This document shows positions 25,462-34,368 of a stretch of 64,000 bases of DNA, piece by piece. Numbering within the stretch: the stretch's first letter is position 1; every line of letters begins with the position of its first letter. Made by a program: the position numbers and the translations under genes. The notes beneath the pieces are model-generated. The model was not told the DNA's origin. It worked only from the letters and a program-made list of their open reading frames with translations, and made no database searches. Source of the DNA: Chitinimonas taiwanensis DSM 18899 (GTDB lineage: Bacteria; Pseudomonadota; Gammaproteobacteria; Burkholderiales; Chitinimonadaceae); the NCBI RefSeq assembly GCF_900119825.1, contig NZ_FPKR01000004.1, positions 124,001 to 188,000 of the forward strand, in the 5' to 3' direction.

Positions 25462-27137
25462 AATGGCTGATACGTCTATCCCTTTTCAAGAAGCTCCTAC
25501 TGGCTTTCGGGCTGATGGCACTGCTGTTGCTGGTGGTGGGACAAAGTGCCGTGCAGGGTATGCGCCAGGTCGAGCTGCGTTTCGAGTCCGTGCGTAGCAA
25601 TTACTTGGAAGGTGCCGGGGCGCTCACTCAGGCACAGATCGGGGCGCTGCAGCACCGCCTGGCTTTGCGCGATGTGATGCTCGCGCCAGACGAAAGCAAG
25701 CGTAGCCTGGCATTTGGACATTTACAGGCCGCACGGGCCAAGGTGGACGAGAGCCTGCAACGCTATCTGCGCACCAGCATGGTGGCCGAGGAGGTGCCGC
25801 TGCGTGCACAGATTCTGGCCGCTTGGCCGGCCTATCTTGCGGTGAGTCAGGATGTGTTGCGCCTCGTGCAATTGGGTGAAACCGAGCAAGCGGTCGCCCT
25901 CTCGCGCGGACGCCTGGATGAGGCTTTCAGCCCGCTGGCAAGCGCCCTGGAACGCAATGCGACGGTGAACTTGAATACCGCGCGTCAGCGTATGGAGGAA
26001 AGCCATCAGCTCGCGCTGGTGGTGGCGCGTAATAGTGGCGGATTGGTGTTGCTGGGCTTTGCACTGGCGGTGCTGCTCGGCTTCTTCGTGGCGCGATACA
26101 TCACCCGATTGCTGGGCGGGGAGCCGGAAGATGCGCTCCGCATTGCCCGCCGGGTCGCTGAGGGGGACCTCAGCAGCGCGGTACAGATCCAACCTGGCGC
26201 TGAGCGCAGTCTGATGGCCGCATTGGCCGGCATGCAGAGCCAGTTGGCGCGCATCTTGAGTGAAGTGCGCGATGCAGCGGAAGCGAATGTGCGTATCTCC
26301 GCGCAGGTGGAGTCAGCTGCCATGGCACTGGCGCACACAGCCAGCGAGCAGGCTTCCGGTATTGAACAGACGGGAGCATCGCTTGAGCAGATCAGTGCTG
26401 CCGTGGCGCACAGCGCTCAGCATGCGCAGGAAACCGACGCGTTGGCCGGCCGGGCGGCCGAGGGGGCGAGTGAGAGCGGTCAGGCGGTGGTGGCATCCAT
26501 CCAGGCCATGCGCCAGATCGCGCGCAAGATCGGCGTGATCGACGAGATTGCCTACCAGACCAATCTCTTGGCCCTGAATGCGGCCATCGAGGCTGCGCGG
26601 GCCGGCCAGCATGGCAAGGGCTTCGCCGTGGTTGCCCAGGAAGTACGCAAGCTGGCCGAGCGCAGCCAGGCCGCGGCGGCGGAGATCGGCACCCTGGCTG
26701 CCGAATCGGATGCGCTGGCGGCACAGGCCGGCACGCTGCTCGATGGTGTGCTGCCGGAAATCCGCCGCACCGCCGAGCTGGTGGGCGAGATCAGCGCCGC
26801 CGGCAATGAGCAGAGCATAGGCATCGTGCAGGTGAATACCGCCATCGTGCAGCTCGGGCAAGCCACCCAGTCGAATGCGGCCTCGGCGGAAGAACTGTCG
26901 GCCTCGGCCGAAGAGCTGCACAGCAATGCCCGACGCCTGCAGGCGTTGTTGGCGAGCCTGCAGTTGGGCGGGGTCGCCAAGCCCGTCGCATCGACTAGCC
27001 GTCCGGCTGAGCCGATTGCCAAGCCGTCGCCAGGCAAGCCGCCCGCCACGGAGGCCCCGCGCCCGCTGTTGCCCACGCCGACCGCCCTGAGCCAGCCGGC
27101 TCGCCCGGTCGATGAAACCCAGTTTGTCCGCTTCTGA
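25458..27137 (+). CDS. mcp: Methyl-accepting chemotaxis protein
   Basis: 559 residues. Membrane helix 1 (about 8-30), a four-helix-bundle-type periplasmic domain (about 32-190), helix 2 (about 192-215), a HAMP-like segment ('[21 protein letters not shown]') and a long signalling coiled coil follow, with the conserved tip '[23 protein letters not shown]' near residue 370. A Pro-rich tail of about 45 residues ends in QFVRF, which fits the CheR/CheB-tethering pentapeptide pattern x-aromatic-x-x-aromatic. The ligand cannot be read. Its ATG overlaps the cheA stop, so receptor and kinase are probably dedicated partners. Confidence 0.95.
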   Translation: MKWLIRLSLFKKLLLAFGLMALLLLVVGQSAVQGMRQVELRFESVRSNYLEGAGALTQAQIGALQHRLALRDVMLAPDESKRSLAFGHLQAARAKVDESLQRYLRTSMVAEEVPLRAQILAAWPAYLAVSQDVLRLVQLGETEQAVALSRGRLDEAFSPLASALERNATVNLNTARQRMEESHQLALVVARNSGGLVLLGFALAVLLGFFVARYITRLLGGEPEDALRIARRVAEGDLSSAVQIQPGAERSLMAALAGMQSQLARILSEVRDAAEANVRISAQVESAAMALAHTASEQASGIEQTGASLEQISAAVAHSAQHAQETDALAGRAAEGASESGQAVVASIQAMRQIARKIGVIDEIAYQTNLLALNAAIEAARAGQHGKGFAVVAQEVRKLAERSQAAAAEIGTLAAESDALAAQAGTLLDGVLPEIRRTAELVGEISAAGNEQSIGIVQVNTAIVQLGQATQSNAASAEELSASAEELHSNARRLQALLASLQLGGVAKPVASTSRPAEPIAKPSPGKPPATEAPRPLLPTPTALSQPARPVDETQFVRF

Positions 27138-27148
27138 CGAGAGCCGCC

Positions 27149-27694
27149 ATGAGCCAGTCCCTGATGCCCCTGCGCCGCGGCAGCGCACCGCAGGTCGAAC
27201 CGATAGAGCAGCCGCAGTACCTGACCTTTCGCCTCGGCGCCGAGGTGTATGCGCTGGAGATCCTGCATATCAAGGAGATCATCGAATATGGCGGGCTGAC
27301 CGAGGTGCCGCTGATGCCGCGCTTTCTGCGCGGGGTGATCAATCTGCGCGGCGCCGTGGTGCCAGTCATCGACCTGGCGGTGCGCTTTGGCCGCCCGGCC
27401 ACCGAGATCGGTCGGCGCAGCTGCATCGTGATCGTCGAGGTCGAATATGCGGATGGCTGGCATGACCTGGGTGTGATTGTGGATGCGGTGGATGAGGTGC
27501 TCGAGCTGCGCCCCGACGACATCGAGCCGGCACCGGCCTTCGGCGCCCAGCTGCGCGCCGAATTCATCCGCGGCATGGGCAAGCTGGATGGGCGCTTCGT
27601 GATCGTGCTGGCACTGGAGCATGTGCTGTCCATCAGCGAAATGGCCGAGCTGGCCGGGGTGGACAGCTTGCTGGATGCCGAGACGGAGCGCTGA
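27149..27694 (+). CDS. cheW: Chemotaxis coupling protein CheW
   Basis: 181 residues; the CheW fold spans about 25-165, with 'YLTFRLGAEVYALEILHIKEII', 'RFLRGVINLRGAVVPVIDL' and 'LGVIVDAVDEVLEL'. It bridges the receptor and CheA P5 in signalling arrays. It lies 11 bp after the receptor gene, within the operon. Confidence 0.95.
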   Translation: MSQSLMPLRRGSAPQVEPIEQPQYLTFRLGAEVYALEILHIKEIIEYGGLTEVPLMPRFLRGVINLRGAVVPVIDLAVRFGRPATEIGRRSCIVIVEVEYADGWHDLGVIVDAVDEVLELRPDDIEPAPAFGAQLRAEFIRGMGKLDGRFVIVLALEHVLSISEMAELAGVDSLLDAETER

Positions 27695-27698
27695 CACG

Positions 27699-28550
27699 GT
27701 GTCCGCCATGCCGCCCAGCGAACTGCTGTCCTTGCCGCCCGGCTTTGGCCTGGTGGCGATGAGCGATGCGGAGTTTCGTGACTACCAGCAGTTCATCGAG
27801 CGGCTGACTGGCATCCACCTGGCGCCGATCAAGAAGGCCATGCTGGCCGGCCGCCTGGCCAAGCGCCTGCGCGACTGCCAGCTCGACAGCTATGGCGCGT
27901 ATTTCCGCCGGATCGCCGAAGGCGGCGATGCGCAGGAGCGGCAGATCGCCATTGATCTGATCACTACCAACGAAACCTATTTCTTTCGCGAACCCAAGCA
28001 TTTCGACGCGCTGCGCAGCCGCCTGCTGCCCACGCGCAATGGCCAGCCGGTGCGCATCTGGAGCGCCGCCTGCGCAAGCGGCGAGGAGTGCTACAGCCTG
28101 GCCATGGTGCTGGCCGATGTCCTGGGCGAACAGGCCGCCTGGGAAGTGCTGGGTTCGGATATCTCCAGCCGCGTGCTGGCCTCGGCCCAGCGTGGGCTCT
28201 ACCCGATGGAACGCGGCCACCATATTCCGCCCGAGCTGCTCAAGCGCTTTTGCCTGCGTGGCACTGGCGACTATATGGGCACCCTGCTGGTGGAGAGTGG
28301 CCTGCGCAAGCGGGTGCGCTTCAAGCCGATCAATCTGATCGAGCCGCTGCCGGAAATCGGCCTGTTCGATGCGATCTTCCTGCGCAATGTGATCATCTAC
28401 TTCGATGCTGAGACCAAGCGTCGTGTCGTGAATGCGGTGTCCCAGCGTCTCAAACCTGGTGGTTGGCTGGTGGTCGGCCATTCCGAGTCGCTGATCGGCC
28501 AGCCGGCTAATCTGCTGCCCATCCTGCCGACGATCTACTGCAAGCAATGA
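27699..28550 (+). CDS. cheR: Chemoreceptor methyltransferase CheR
   Basis: 283 residues from GTG 27699; ATG 27708 is the alternative. GGAG at 27685-27688 is well spaced only for the GTG. The N-terminal helical domain contains 'LTGIHLAPIKKAMLAGRLAKRL', and the SAM domain has 'IWSAACASGEECYSLAMVL' (motif I), 'GSDISSRVLASAQRG', 'DAIFLRNVIIYF' and 'GGWLVVGHSESL'. It methylates receptor glutamates for adaptation. The small beta-subdomain needed for pentapeptide binding lies in the middle of the SAM domain. Its stop overlaps the cheD start (ATGA). Confidence 0.95.
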   Translation: MSAMPPSELLSLPPGFGLVAMSDAEFRDYQQFIERLTGIHLAPIKKAMLAGRLAKRLRDCQLDSYGAYFRRIAEGGDAQERQIAIDLITTNETYFFREPKHFDALRSRLLPTRNGQPVRIWSAACASGEECYSLAMVLADVLGEQAAWEVLGSDISSRVLASAQRGLYPMERGHHIPPELLKRFCLRGTGDYMGTLLVESGLRKRVRFKPINLIEPLPEIGLFDAIFLRNVIIYFDAETKRRVVNAVSQRLKPGGWLVVGHSESLIGQPANLLPILPTIYCKQ

Positions 28551-29056
28551 GCTTCCAGATCGATATCTTCCTGCAGCCGGGCGAGGTCTATTTCGGGGAC
28601 CGGGACACGCGTATCCGCACGCTGCTTGGCTCCTGCATCGCCATCACCTGGTGGCACCCGCAGCGCCAGATCGGCGCCATGTGCCACTACCTGCTGCCGC
28701 AGCGCCCGCACGGTCATCCGCGCGGCGATGGCCCCCTGGATGGGCGCTATGCCGAGGAGGCTTTCCAGCTGACCATGCGCTATATTCAAGCCGCCGGCAC
28801 GCTGCCAGCTGATTACCAGGTCAAGATGTTCGGCGGCGGGCAGATGTTGATTGCCGAGGGGGGCAAGCTGCCGGCCGTGGGCGAACGCAATATCGAGTTC
28901 GGCAAGCACTGGCTCGCACAACATGGCTTTCGCCTCAGTCGCGAACACCTGGCCGGCCATGGCCATCGGCATATCGTGTTCGATGTGGCGACCGGCGATG
29001 TCTGGGTGCGCTTTCGCCCGCAGCAGGACGAGCTGCCGCCCCTACCAAAATCCTGA
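28547..29056 (+). CDS. cheD: Chemoreceptor glutamine deamidase CheD
   Basis: 169 residues. The deamidase triad is visible: Thr and Cys in 'RTLLGSCIAITWWHP' and His in 'GAMCHYLLPQR', followed by 'KMFGGGQML' and a domain end 'LAGHGHRHIVFDVATGDVWVR'. CheD deamidates receptor glutamines to glutamates, creating methylation sites for CheR. It is coupled to cheR by a 4-bp overlap. Confidence 0.95.
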   Translation: MSFQIDIFLQPGEVYFGDRDTRIRTLLGSCIAITWWHPQRQIGAMCHYLLPQRPHGHPRGDGPLDGRYAEEAFQLTMRYIQAAGTLPADYQVKMFGGGQMLIAEGGKLPAVGERNIEFGKHWLAQHGFRLSREHLAGHGHRHIVFDVATGDVWVRFRPQQDELPPLPKS

Positions 29057-29104
29057 CGCCCATGCCGGGCGCCCGGTCCGATCGGACTTGCAACGGAAAG
29101 TGTC

Positions 29105-30283
29105 ATGCCCATCAGTGTGCTGATCGTTGATGACTCCGCTGTCGTGCGCCAGGTACTGACCGAGGAGCTTGGCCGTGAGCCCGATATCAAGGTGATCGGC
29201 GCGGCGGCCGACCCGATCTTTGCCCAGGAACGCATGAAGCTGCAGTGGCCCGATGTGATCATTCTCGATATCGAGATGCCACGCATGGACGGGCTGACCT
29301 TTCTGCGCCAACTGATGGCCGAGCGCCCGACTCCGGTGGTGATCTGTTCCAGCCTGACCGAGAAGGGCGCCAAGATCACCATGGAGGCGCTGTCGCTGGG
29401 GGCCCTGGGCATCATCACCAAGCCCTCGATCGGGGTGCGCAACTTCCTGCAGGACAGCTCGGCCGACTTGCTGGTGGCGATACGTGCGGCCTATGCCGCT
29501 ACTGGTCGCTTGCGCCTATTGCGCCCGCTGGCCAGCCGGCCTGATCCGGCGGCTGCGCCAGCGCCAGCGCCTGCCCGCGCGCCCAGCCCACCGCCGCTGG
29601 CCCGACCGGCGAGCGGTCTGTCCTTTGTTGCCGAGAAGATACAGTCGCCTAAGCTCAGTGCCGATGCCATTCTGGCCGCCCCCAGCGGCAATGGCAGCCT
29701 GGCGATCACCGAGCGGATTGTGGTGCTGGGCATATCAACGGGCGGGGTGCAGGCACTGGAGGAATTGCTGCCCAGGCTATCGGTGGCCTGCCCGGCACTG
29801 GCCATCGTCCAGCACATGCCGGAAAAATTTACAGCGACGTTTGCGCAACGCTTGCATAACCTGTCGCGTATTGAAGTAAAGGAAGCCGAGAATAATGACC
29901 GCATGATGCGCGGCCGGGCCCTGATTGCACCGGGCGGCAAGCATCTTCTGGTCAAGCGCGCGCCCAGTCACTACTACGTGGAAGTGGTGGATGGCCCGCT
30001 GGTCAGTCGACATCGACCCTCGGTGGATGTGTTGTTCCGCTCTGCCGCCAAATGCGCGGGGCGCAATGCCTTGGGTGTGATCATGACTGGCATGGGCGAC
30101 GACGGTGCGCGCGGCCTGTTGGAAATGCACGACAGCGGCGCGCCCACCATTGCGCAGGATGAAGCCAGTTGCATCGTGTTTGGCATGCCCAAGGAAGCGA
30201 TACGCCTCGGGGCGGCCGATACGGTGGCCAGTCTGCAGGACATACCGGGTCTGATAGAACGTAGTAACAGCCGCTCGCCGTGA
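29105..30283 (+). CDS. cheB: Protein-glutamate methylesterase CheB
   Basis: 392 residues. The receiver domain (about 1-125) has the phosphorylation Asp in '[13 protein letters not shown]'. A Pro/Ala-rich linker (about 145-175) joins the methylesterase domain, whose catalytic Ser is in '[13 protein letters not shown]', His in '[10 protein letters not shown]' and Asp in '[11 protein letters not shown]'. It removes receptor methyl groups when phosphorylated by CheA. It is the last canonical che gene; a 73-bp gap precedes the receiver-EAL gene, with no strong terminator between them. Confidence 0.96.
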   Translation: MPISVLIVDDSAVVRQVLTEELGREPDIKVIGAAADPIFAQERMKLQWPDVIILDIEMPRMDGLTFLRQLMAERPTPVVICSSLTEKGAKITMEALSLGALGIITKPSIGVRNFLQDSSADLLVAIRAAYAATGRLRLLRPLASRPDPAAAPAPAPARAPSPPPLARPASGLSFVAEKIQSPKLSADAILAAPSGNGSLAITERIVVLGISTGGVQALEELLPRLSVACPALAIVQHMPEKFTATFAQRLHNLSRIEVKEAENNDRMMRGRALIAPGGKHLLVKRAPSHYYVEVVDGPLVSRHRPSVDVLFRSAAKCAGRNALGVIMTGMGDDGARGLLEMHDSGAPTIAQDEASCIVFGMPKEAIRLGAADTVASLQDIPGLIERSNSRSP

Positions 30284-30356
30284 TGGGCTGGCGGCGTTTT
30301 GGCAGTCTATTCGCTATATTATCTTTTGTTGATGTTTGGCACTGGCTGGGGTGAGC

Positions 30357-31577
30357 ATGTTTGTGAATACAGAACTCAGCGTCATGGTGGTGGAGGACAG
30401 CGCGGTGCAACGCATGCACGCGCTCGATCTCTTGGCCAATCTGGGTATCAAGCGCACGCTGGAAGCTGAGAACGGCCGGCATGCGCTCGAGGTGTTGGGC
30501 GGCGCGGGGCATATCGACATCCTGATTACTGACCTGGAAATGCCTGATATGGACGGCGTCGAGCTGATCCGCCATATCGCCGAAAGCCATCAGGTGAATG
30601 CGCTGATCGTGGTGTCGAGCCGCGAGACCACCATCCTGTCCACGGTGGAAACCATGGCGCGCGAGCATGGCCTGATCGTGCTCGGCATCGCCCAGAAGCC
30701 GCTGTCTTACGACAATCTGGCCGGTCTGTTGGCAAAGTTCGAGCCGGGCCAGGTGGGCGCGCGCAATAGCGAGGCGCAATACCACTTCAGCGCACAGGAA
30801 TTGCGCGAAGCCATCATCAATAAGCAGCTCTTGCTGCAATACCAGCCCAAGGTCACCACCCACTCGGGCGTCATGCGTGGCGTGGAGGCACTGGTGCGCT
30901 GGCAGCATCCACAGCATGGCTTGATGGCGCCGGCGCACTTCATCACCTTTGCCGAGGAAAACGGCCTGATCGACGAGCTGACCGACTGGGTGCTGGAAAC
31001 CGCGCTCAAGCAGCTGCGCGACTGGCATGCGCGCGGGCTGACTATTAGTGTGGCGGTCAATCTGTCTGCGCGTTCGCTATCCACGCCCGATCTGGCCGAC
31101 CGGGTAGCAGCCGCCACCAGCCGTATCGGCATCGAGCCCAAATACCTGGTGCTGGAAATCACCGAAACCGCAGTGATGTCCGATCTGGCCCTGTCACTGG
31201 GCACGCTGGCGCGTCTGCGTCTGAAGGGCTTTGGCCTGTCCATTGACGACTTCGGCACCGGTTTCTCGTCCATGCAGCAGCTGTCGCGCATCCCATTTAC
31301 CGAGCTGAAGATAGACCGCTCGCTCGTGCACGGCGCATCGGAAAAGCCCCATCTGCATGTGATGCTGCAAAGCACGATAGAGATGGGCAAGAAGCTGCAC
31401 CTGACCACGGTGGCCGAGGGGGTGGAGAACCCCTCCGACTGGCAGCTGATCCGTCTGCTGGGCTGCGATGTCGCGCAGGGTTTCTATGTGTCCAAGCCGA
31501 TCCAGGGCGATGGCCTGGCCAACTGGCTCAAGCAGGGCACCCAGCATTTACGCCCGGCGCGGCCGAGCATGGGCTGA
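30357..31577 (+). CDS. Receiver-EAL c-di-GMP phosphodiesterase
   Basis: 406 residues. The receiver domain (about 6-125) has VVEDS near the start and phosphorylation site D59 in 'LITDLEMPDMDG'. The EAL domain (about 145-395) keeps every catalytic element: EAL in 'GVEALVRWQHP', Asn in 'SVAVNLSARS', Glu in 'LEITETAV', the DD pair in 'SIDDFGTGFSS', Lys in 'LKIDRSLV' and Glu in 'VAEGVEN'. It should hydrolyse c-di-GMP under control of phosphorylation. Position at the end of the operon makes the local CheA its likely kinase. The start is ATG 30357, with GTG 30351 and TTG 30336 as in-frame alternatives. Confidence 0.94.
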   Translation: MFVNTELSVMVVEDSAVQRMHALDLLANLGIKRTLEAENGRHALEVLGGAGHIDILITDLEMPDMDGVELIRHIAESHQVNALIVVSSRETTILSTVETMAREHGLIVLGIAQKPLSYDNLAGLLAKFEPGQVGARNSEAQYHFSAQELREAIINKQLLLQYQPKVTTHSGVMRGVEALVRWQHPQHGLMAPAHFITFAEENGLIDELTDWVLETALKQLRDWHARGLTISVAVNLSARSLSTPDLADRVAAATSRIGIEPKYLVLEITETAVMSDLALSLGTLARLRLKGFGLSIDDFGTGFSSMQQLSRIPFTELKIDRSLVHGASEKPHLHVMLQSTIEMGKKLHLTTVAEGVENPSDWQLIRLLGCDVAQGFYVSKPIQGDGLANWLKQGTQHLRPARPSMG

Positions 31578-31592
31578 GCGCTGCACGTGGTC

Positions 31593-31628
31593 AAACAAAA
31601 CCCGGCGTGCTGCCGGGTTTTGTTTTTT
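31593..31628. terminator. Bidirectional terminator between the EAL gene and moaC
   Basis: Perfect 14-bp arms at 31593-31606 and 31612-31625 surround a five-base loop. The right side continues into TTTTTT; the A-rich left side gives T-rich sequence on the other strand. Confidence 0.93.
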
Positions 31629-31646
31629 GCGCGACGTGCTTGCCGT

Positions 31647-32129
31647 TCAGGGCTGACGCTGCCAGTGGCCAGACTTGCCGCCGCGCTTCTCGATCAGCTG
31701 CAGTCCATCAATGCACATGCCCTTGTCCACCGCCTTGAGCATGTCGTAAATCGTCAGTAGTGCAACGCTGACCGCGCTGAGCGCCTCCATCTCGACGCCA
31801 GTGCGGCCGACCGTCTCGGTACTGGCCTGGCAAAGCACGCTGGAGGTCGCGGCATCCAGGCTGAAGTCCACGCTGACATGGGTGAGCGGCAGTGGATGGC
31901 AGAGTGGAATCAGCTCGCCGGTGCGCTTGGCGGCCATGATGCCGGCCAAGCGTGCCACGCCCAGCACATCACCCTTCTTGGCGTCGCCCGCGGCCAGCAG
32001 GGCGAAGGTGGCAGGCTGCATATGGATGCGACCGGCCGCAATGGCCAGGCGATGGGTTTTCGGCTTGGCGGCCACGTCGACCATATGGGCCTGGCCGGCG
32101 GCGTTGAAATGGGTAAGGGGCTGGCTCAT
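31647..32129 (-). CDS. moaC: Cyclic pyranopterin monophosphate synthase
   Basis: 160 residues. Conserved MoaC segments are present: '[25 protein letters not shown]', '[35 protein letters not shown]' with the active-site HP, '[25 protein letters not shown]' and 'KRGGKSGHW'. With MoaA it makes cyclic pyranopterin monophosphate from GTP. moaA is not in this window. It is the last gene of the moeA-moaD-moaE-moaC run, 13 bases after moaE. The start at MSQPLTHF was chosen over a longer frame. Confidence 0.96.
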   Translation of the reverse strand: MSQPLTHFNAAGQAHMVDVAAKPKTHRLAIAAGRIHMQPATFALLAAGDAKKGDVLGVARLAGIMAAKRTGELIPLCHPLPLTHVSVDFSLDAATSSVLCQASTETVGRTGVEMEALSAVSVALLTIYDMLKAVDKGMCIDGLQLIEKRGGKSGHWQRQP

Positions 32130-32142
32130 GCGTTTCTCGCGC

Positions 32143-32655
32143 TTAATCGTGGTCGGTATTGCCGTATTGCTTGCTGACGACCTGATGCCAGCGCGCGGCG
32201 GCGGATAGGTCGCTATCGCGTGCCTCCACCCAGCGTGGCCCATCCGGCGTCCATTCCTTTTTCCAGAACGGCGCGCGGGTTTTCAGGAAGTCCATGATGA
32301 AGGTATTCGCCTCGTAGGCCGCGTGCCGATGCGGGCTGGCAGTCAGCACCAGCACGATGCGCTCGCCCGGATGCAGGCGGCCGACCCGGTGCACAATACG
32401 CACCGCATTGAGCGGCCAGCGCACGGCGGCTTCTTCGGCAATGCCGAGCAGCGCCTTCTCGGTCATGCCCGGATAGTGTTCGAGCTCAAGCGCCACCACA
32501 TCCTCGGCCAGGTTCAGATCACGCACCAGGCCGACAAAGCTGACCATAGCACCGATACCGCGGTCGCCCGCGCTCAGCACATCGGCCTCGTGGCCGAGGT
32601 CGAAGTCCTCGGTCTGGACCGAGATCGCGATACGCGCTTGCGGCAGCTTGTCCAT
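32143..32655 (-). CDS. moaE: Molybdopterin synthase catalytic subunit
   Basis: 170 residues. Typical motifs are '[14 protein letters not shown]' near the N-terminus, '[12 protein letters not shown]', '[12 protein letters not shown]' and '[29 protein letters not shown]' containing the catalytic Lys. Two MoaE and two MoaD convert cyclic pyranopterin monophosphate to molybdopterin. moaD's stop codon is immediately adjacent to its start, so translation is probably coupled. Confidence 0.96.
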   Translation of the reverse strand: MDKLPQARIAISVQTEDFDLGHEADVLSAGDRGIGAMVSFVGLVRDLNLAEDVVALELEHYPGMTEKALLGIAEEAAVRWPLNAVRIVHRVGRLHPGERIVLVLTASPHRHAAYEANTFIMDFLKTRAPFWKKEWTPDGPRWVEARDSDLSAAARWHQVVSKQYGNTDHD

Positions 32656-32913
32656 TCAGCCTCCGGTTACCGGTGGAAAGATCGCCACTTCCGCGCCGGC
32701 CTGCAGCTGGGCGGTGAAGTCGACCAGTTCCTGATTGATCGCCACCCGGAAAACCTTGCCGCCAGCCAGCTCCTCGGACCAGGCACCGCCGCGTGCGGCC
32801 AGGTGGGCGATCAGACCGGCCACGCTTTGCACGCCCGTGGGCAGGTCCAGCGTTTCGCTAGGCGTCTGAAAGGTTTCACGCAGGCGCGCGAAGTAGAGCA
32901 CGGTGATTTGCAT
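32656..32913 (-). CDS. moaD: Molybdopterin synthase sulfur carrier subunit
   Basis: 85 residues, the expected size of this ubiquitin-fold carrier. It begins 'MQITVLYFARLRE' and ends 'AIFPPVTGG'; the terminal Gly-Gly becomes a thiocarboxylate that donates sulfur to molybdopterin. It sits four bases after moeA and abuts moaE. Confidence 0.95.
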   Translation of the reverse strand: MQITVLYFARLRETFQTPSETLDLPTGVQSVAGLIAHLAARGGAWSEELAGGKVFRVAINQELVDFTAQLQAGAEVAIFPPVTGG

Positions 32914-32917
32914 GGGT

Positions 32918-34129
32918 TCAGGCCAAAAGGGAGGCAAGGGAAAGATAGCGCACTGGCTGGCCGGGCTGCACCACGGTGTCGGGTGGCAGGTCGACCAAGC
33001 CATCGGCCCAGGCCAGGCCACTCATCACCGCCGAGCCTTGATTCGGGTACAGGGCCACGGCCAGGCCGCCATCGTCCTGCGTGAGCAGGCGCGCGCGCAG
33101 GAATTCACGCCGCTTGTCGGCGCGCGGCCAGTGAAAGGCGGCCGGCAGGGTGATGCTGGTGGCCTGTTCCGGCGCTGCGCCCTGACGCTTGAGCAGAAAG
33201 GGGCGTGCCAGCAGCAGAAAGGTCAGGAAGGCGCTGACCGGATTGCCGGGCAGACCGATGAAGTCGGCTGCGCCCAACTTGCCAAAGGCCAGCGGCTTGC
33301 CCGGTTTGATGGCGATCTTCCACAGATCGAGCCGGCCCAGCGCACTGACGGCGGCTTTCACATGGTCTTCCTCGCCCACCGAGACGCCGCCGCAGCTGAT
33401 CACCACATCGCAGGCCTCCGCGGCGCGCTGCAAGGCGGCCTCGGTGGCTGCGCGTGTATCGGCGACCTGGCCGAAGTCGATCAGCTCGCCACCCAGCCTT
33501 TGGATCAGCGCACCAATCGCGAACTGATTGGAGTTGTAGATGCCACCCGCGGGCAGGGGCTGGCCCGGCGCGGTCAGCTCGTCGCCCGTGCACAGTAGGC
33601 CGACGCGCAGGCGGCGGTATACCGGCAGGGCGGCAATGCCCAGCGAGGCAGCCAGGGCCAGATGCTGTGGTCCCAGCCGCTGGCCGGCGTCCAGCACGCT
33701 GCTGCCGATTGCGATGTCCTCGCCGCGGCGGCGGATATGCTGGCCTGGCTTGAGCGCGCTGCGCAGGCTGACCCAGCCCTCACCCGCCTCGGTATCTTCC
33801 TGCGCCACCACCAGATTGCAGCCCGGGGGCACCGGTGCGCCGGTAAAGATGCGCGCGGCGCTATTGGCGGCCAAGGGGCTGCCGGTCTCGCCCGCGGCAA
33901 TCCGCTGCACGACCGGCAGGCGCGCCGGCGGCGCGGTCAGGTCCAAGAGGTTCAGGGCATAACCATCCATCGCACTATTGTCGAAGCCGGGCACATCGAG
34001 CGGTGCGTGCAGCGTCTGGGCCAGCACGCGCCCATCGCAGGCTTGCAGCGACAGGGTTTCCTGGCTGGTGGTGGGCAGGGCGGCATCCAGCAAGGCTTGC
34101 CGGGCGGCATCGAAAGACAGCAGGGACAT
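32918..34129 (-). CDS. moeA: Molybdopterin molybdenumtransferase
   Basis: 403 residues. Visible MoeA motifs are 'VPGFDNSAMDGYALN', 'RIFTGAPVPPGCN', 'VVAQEDTE', 'GDELTAPGQPLPAGGIYNSN' and 'ISCGGVSVGEEDHVK' followed by 'KPLAFGKLG...GLPGNPVSAFLTF'. It inserts molybdate into adenylylated molybdopterin. It is the promoter-proximal gene of the mo operon. The 239-bp spacer upstream separates it from the divergent nadA. Confidence 0.95.
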   Translation of the reverse strand: MSLLSFDAARQALLDAALPTTSQETLSLQACDGRVLAQTLHAPLDVPGFDNSAMDGYALNLLDLTAPPARLPVVQRIAAGETGSPLAANSAARIFTGAPVPPGCNLVVAQEDTEAGEGWVSLRSALKPGQHIRRRGEDIAIGSSVLDAGQRLGPQHLALAASLGIAALPVYRRLRVGLLCTGDELTAPGQPLPAGGIYNSNQFAIGALIQRLGGELIDFGQVADTRAATEAALQRAAEACDVVISCGGVSVGEEDHVKAAVSALGRLDLWKIAIKPGKPLAFGKLGAADFIGLPGNPVSAFLTFLLLARPFLLKRQGAAPEQATSITLPAAFHWPRADKRREFLRARLLTQDDGGLAVALYPNQGSAVMSGLAWADGLVDLPPDTVVQPGQPVRYLSLASLLA

Positions 34130-34275
34130 GGGCGGCTCGTCGTGGGGCAGGGGCGATCAGGTTGGGGATTCGCACGAACCCTACACCAAGGCAGGCGGGG
34201 CCGGAAATACGCCAGCCGGCGGGTAGCGCAAAGGCCTTGATTTTGTTATGGTTCGCGCGTGCTGCGATGCAAAAA

Positions 34276-34349
34276 CGGCGGGGATTCCGCCGGCAGCCTG
34301 CAAGAACCGCCTCGCAAGAGGCTCAGTCAGCCGCCAGAGAGGCGGTTTT
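34276..34349 (+). promoter_or_regulatory. Structured nadA leader with mutually exclusive hairpins
   Basis: Three local hairpins can form in order: 34276-34292 (six-bp CGGCGG/CCGCCG), 34309-34322 (GCCTC/GAGGC closed by a GCAA tetraloop) and 34331-34345 (CCGCC/GGCGG), the last followed by TTTT. AACCGCCTC at 34305-34313 is also a perfect complement of GAGGCGGTT at 34339-34347. That pairing would break hairpins two and three. This is the geometry of an attenuator or riboswitch, 20 bases before the nadA start. The T-run is short, so terminator strength is uncertain. Confidence 0.5.
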
Positions 34350-34368
34350 CAAAGTGGAAGGAAGTTCC

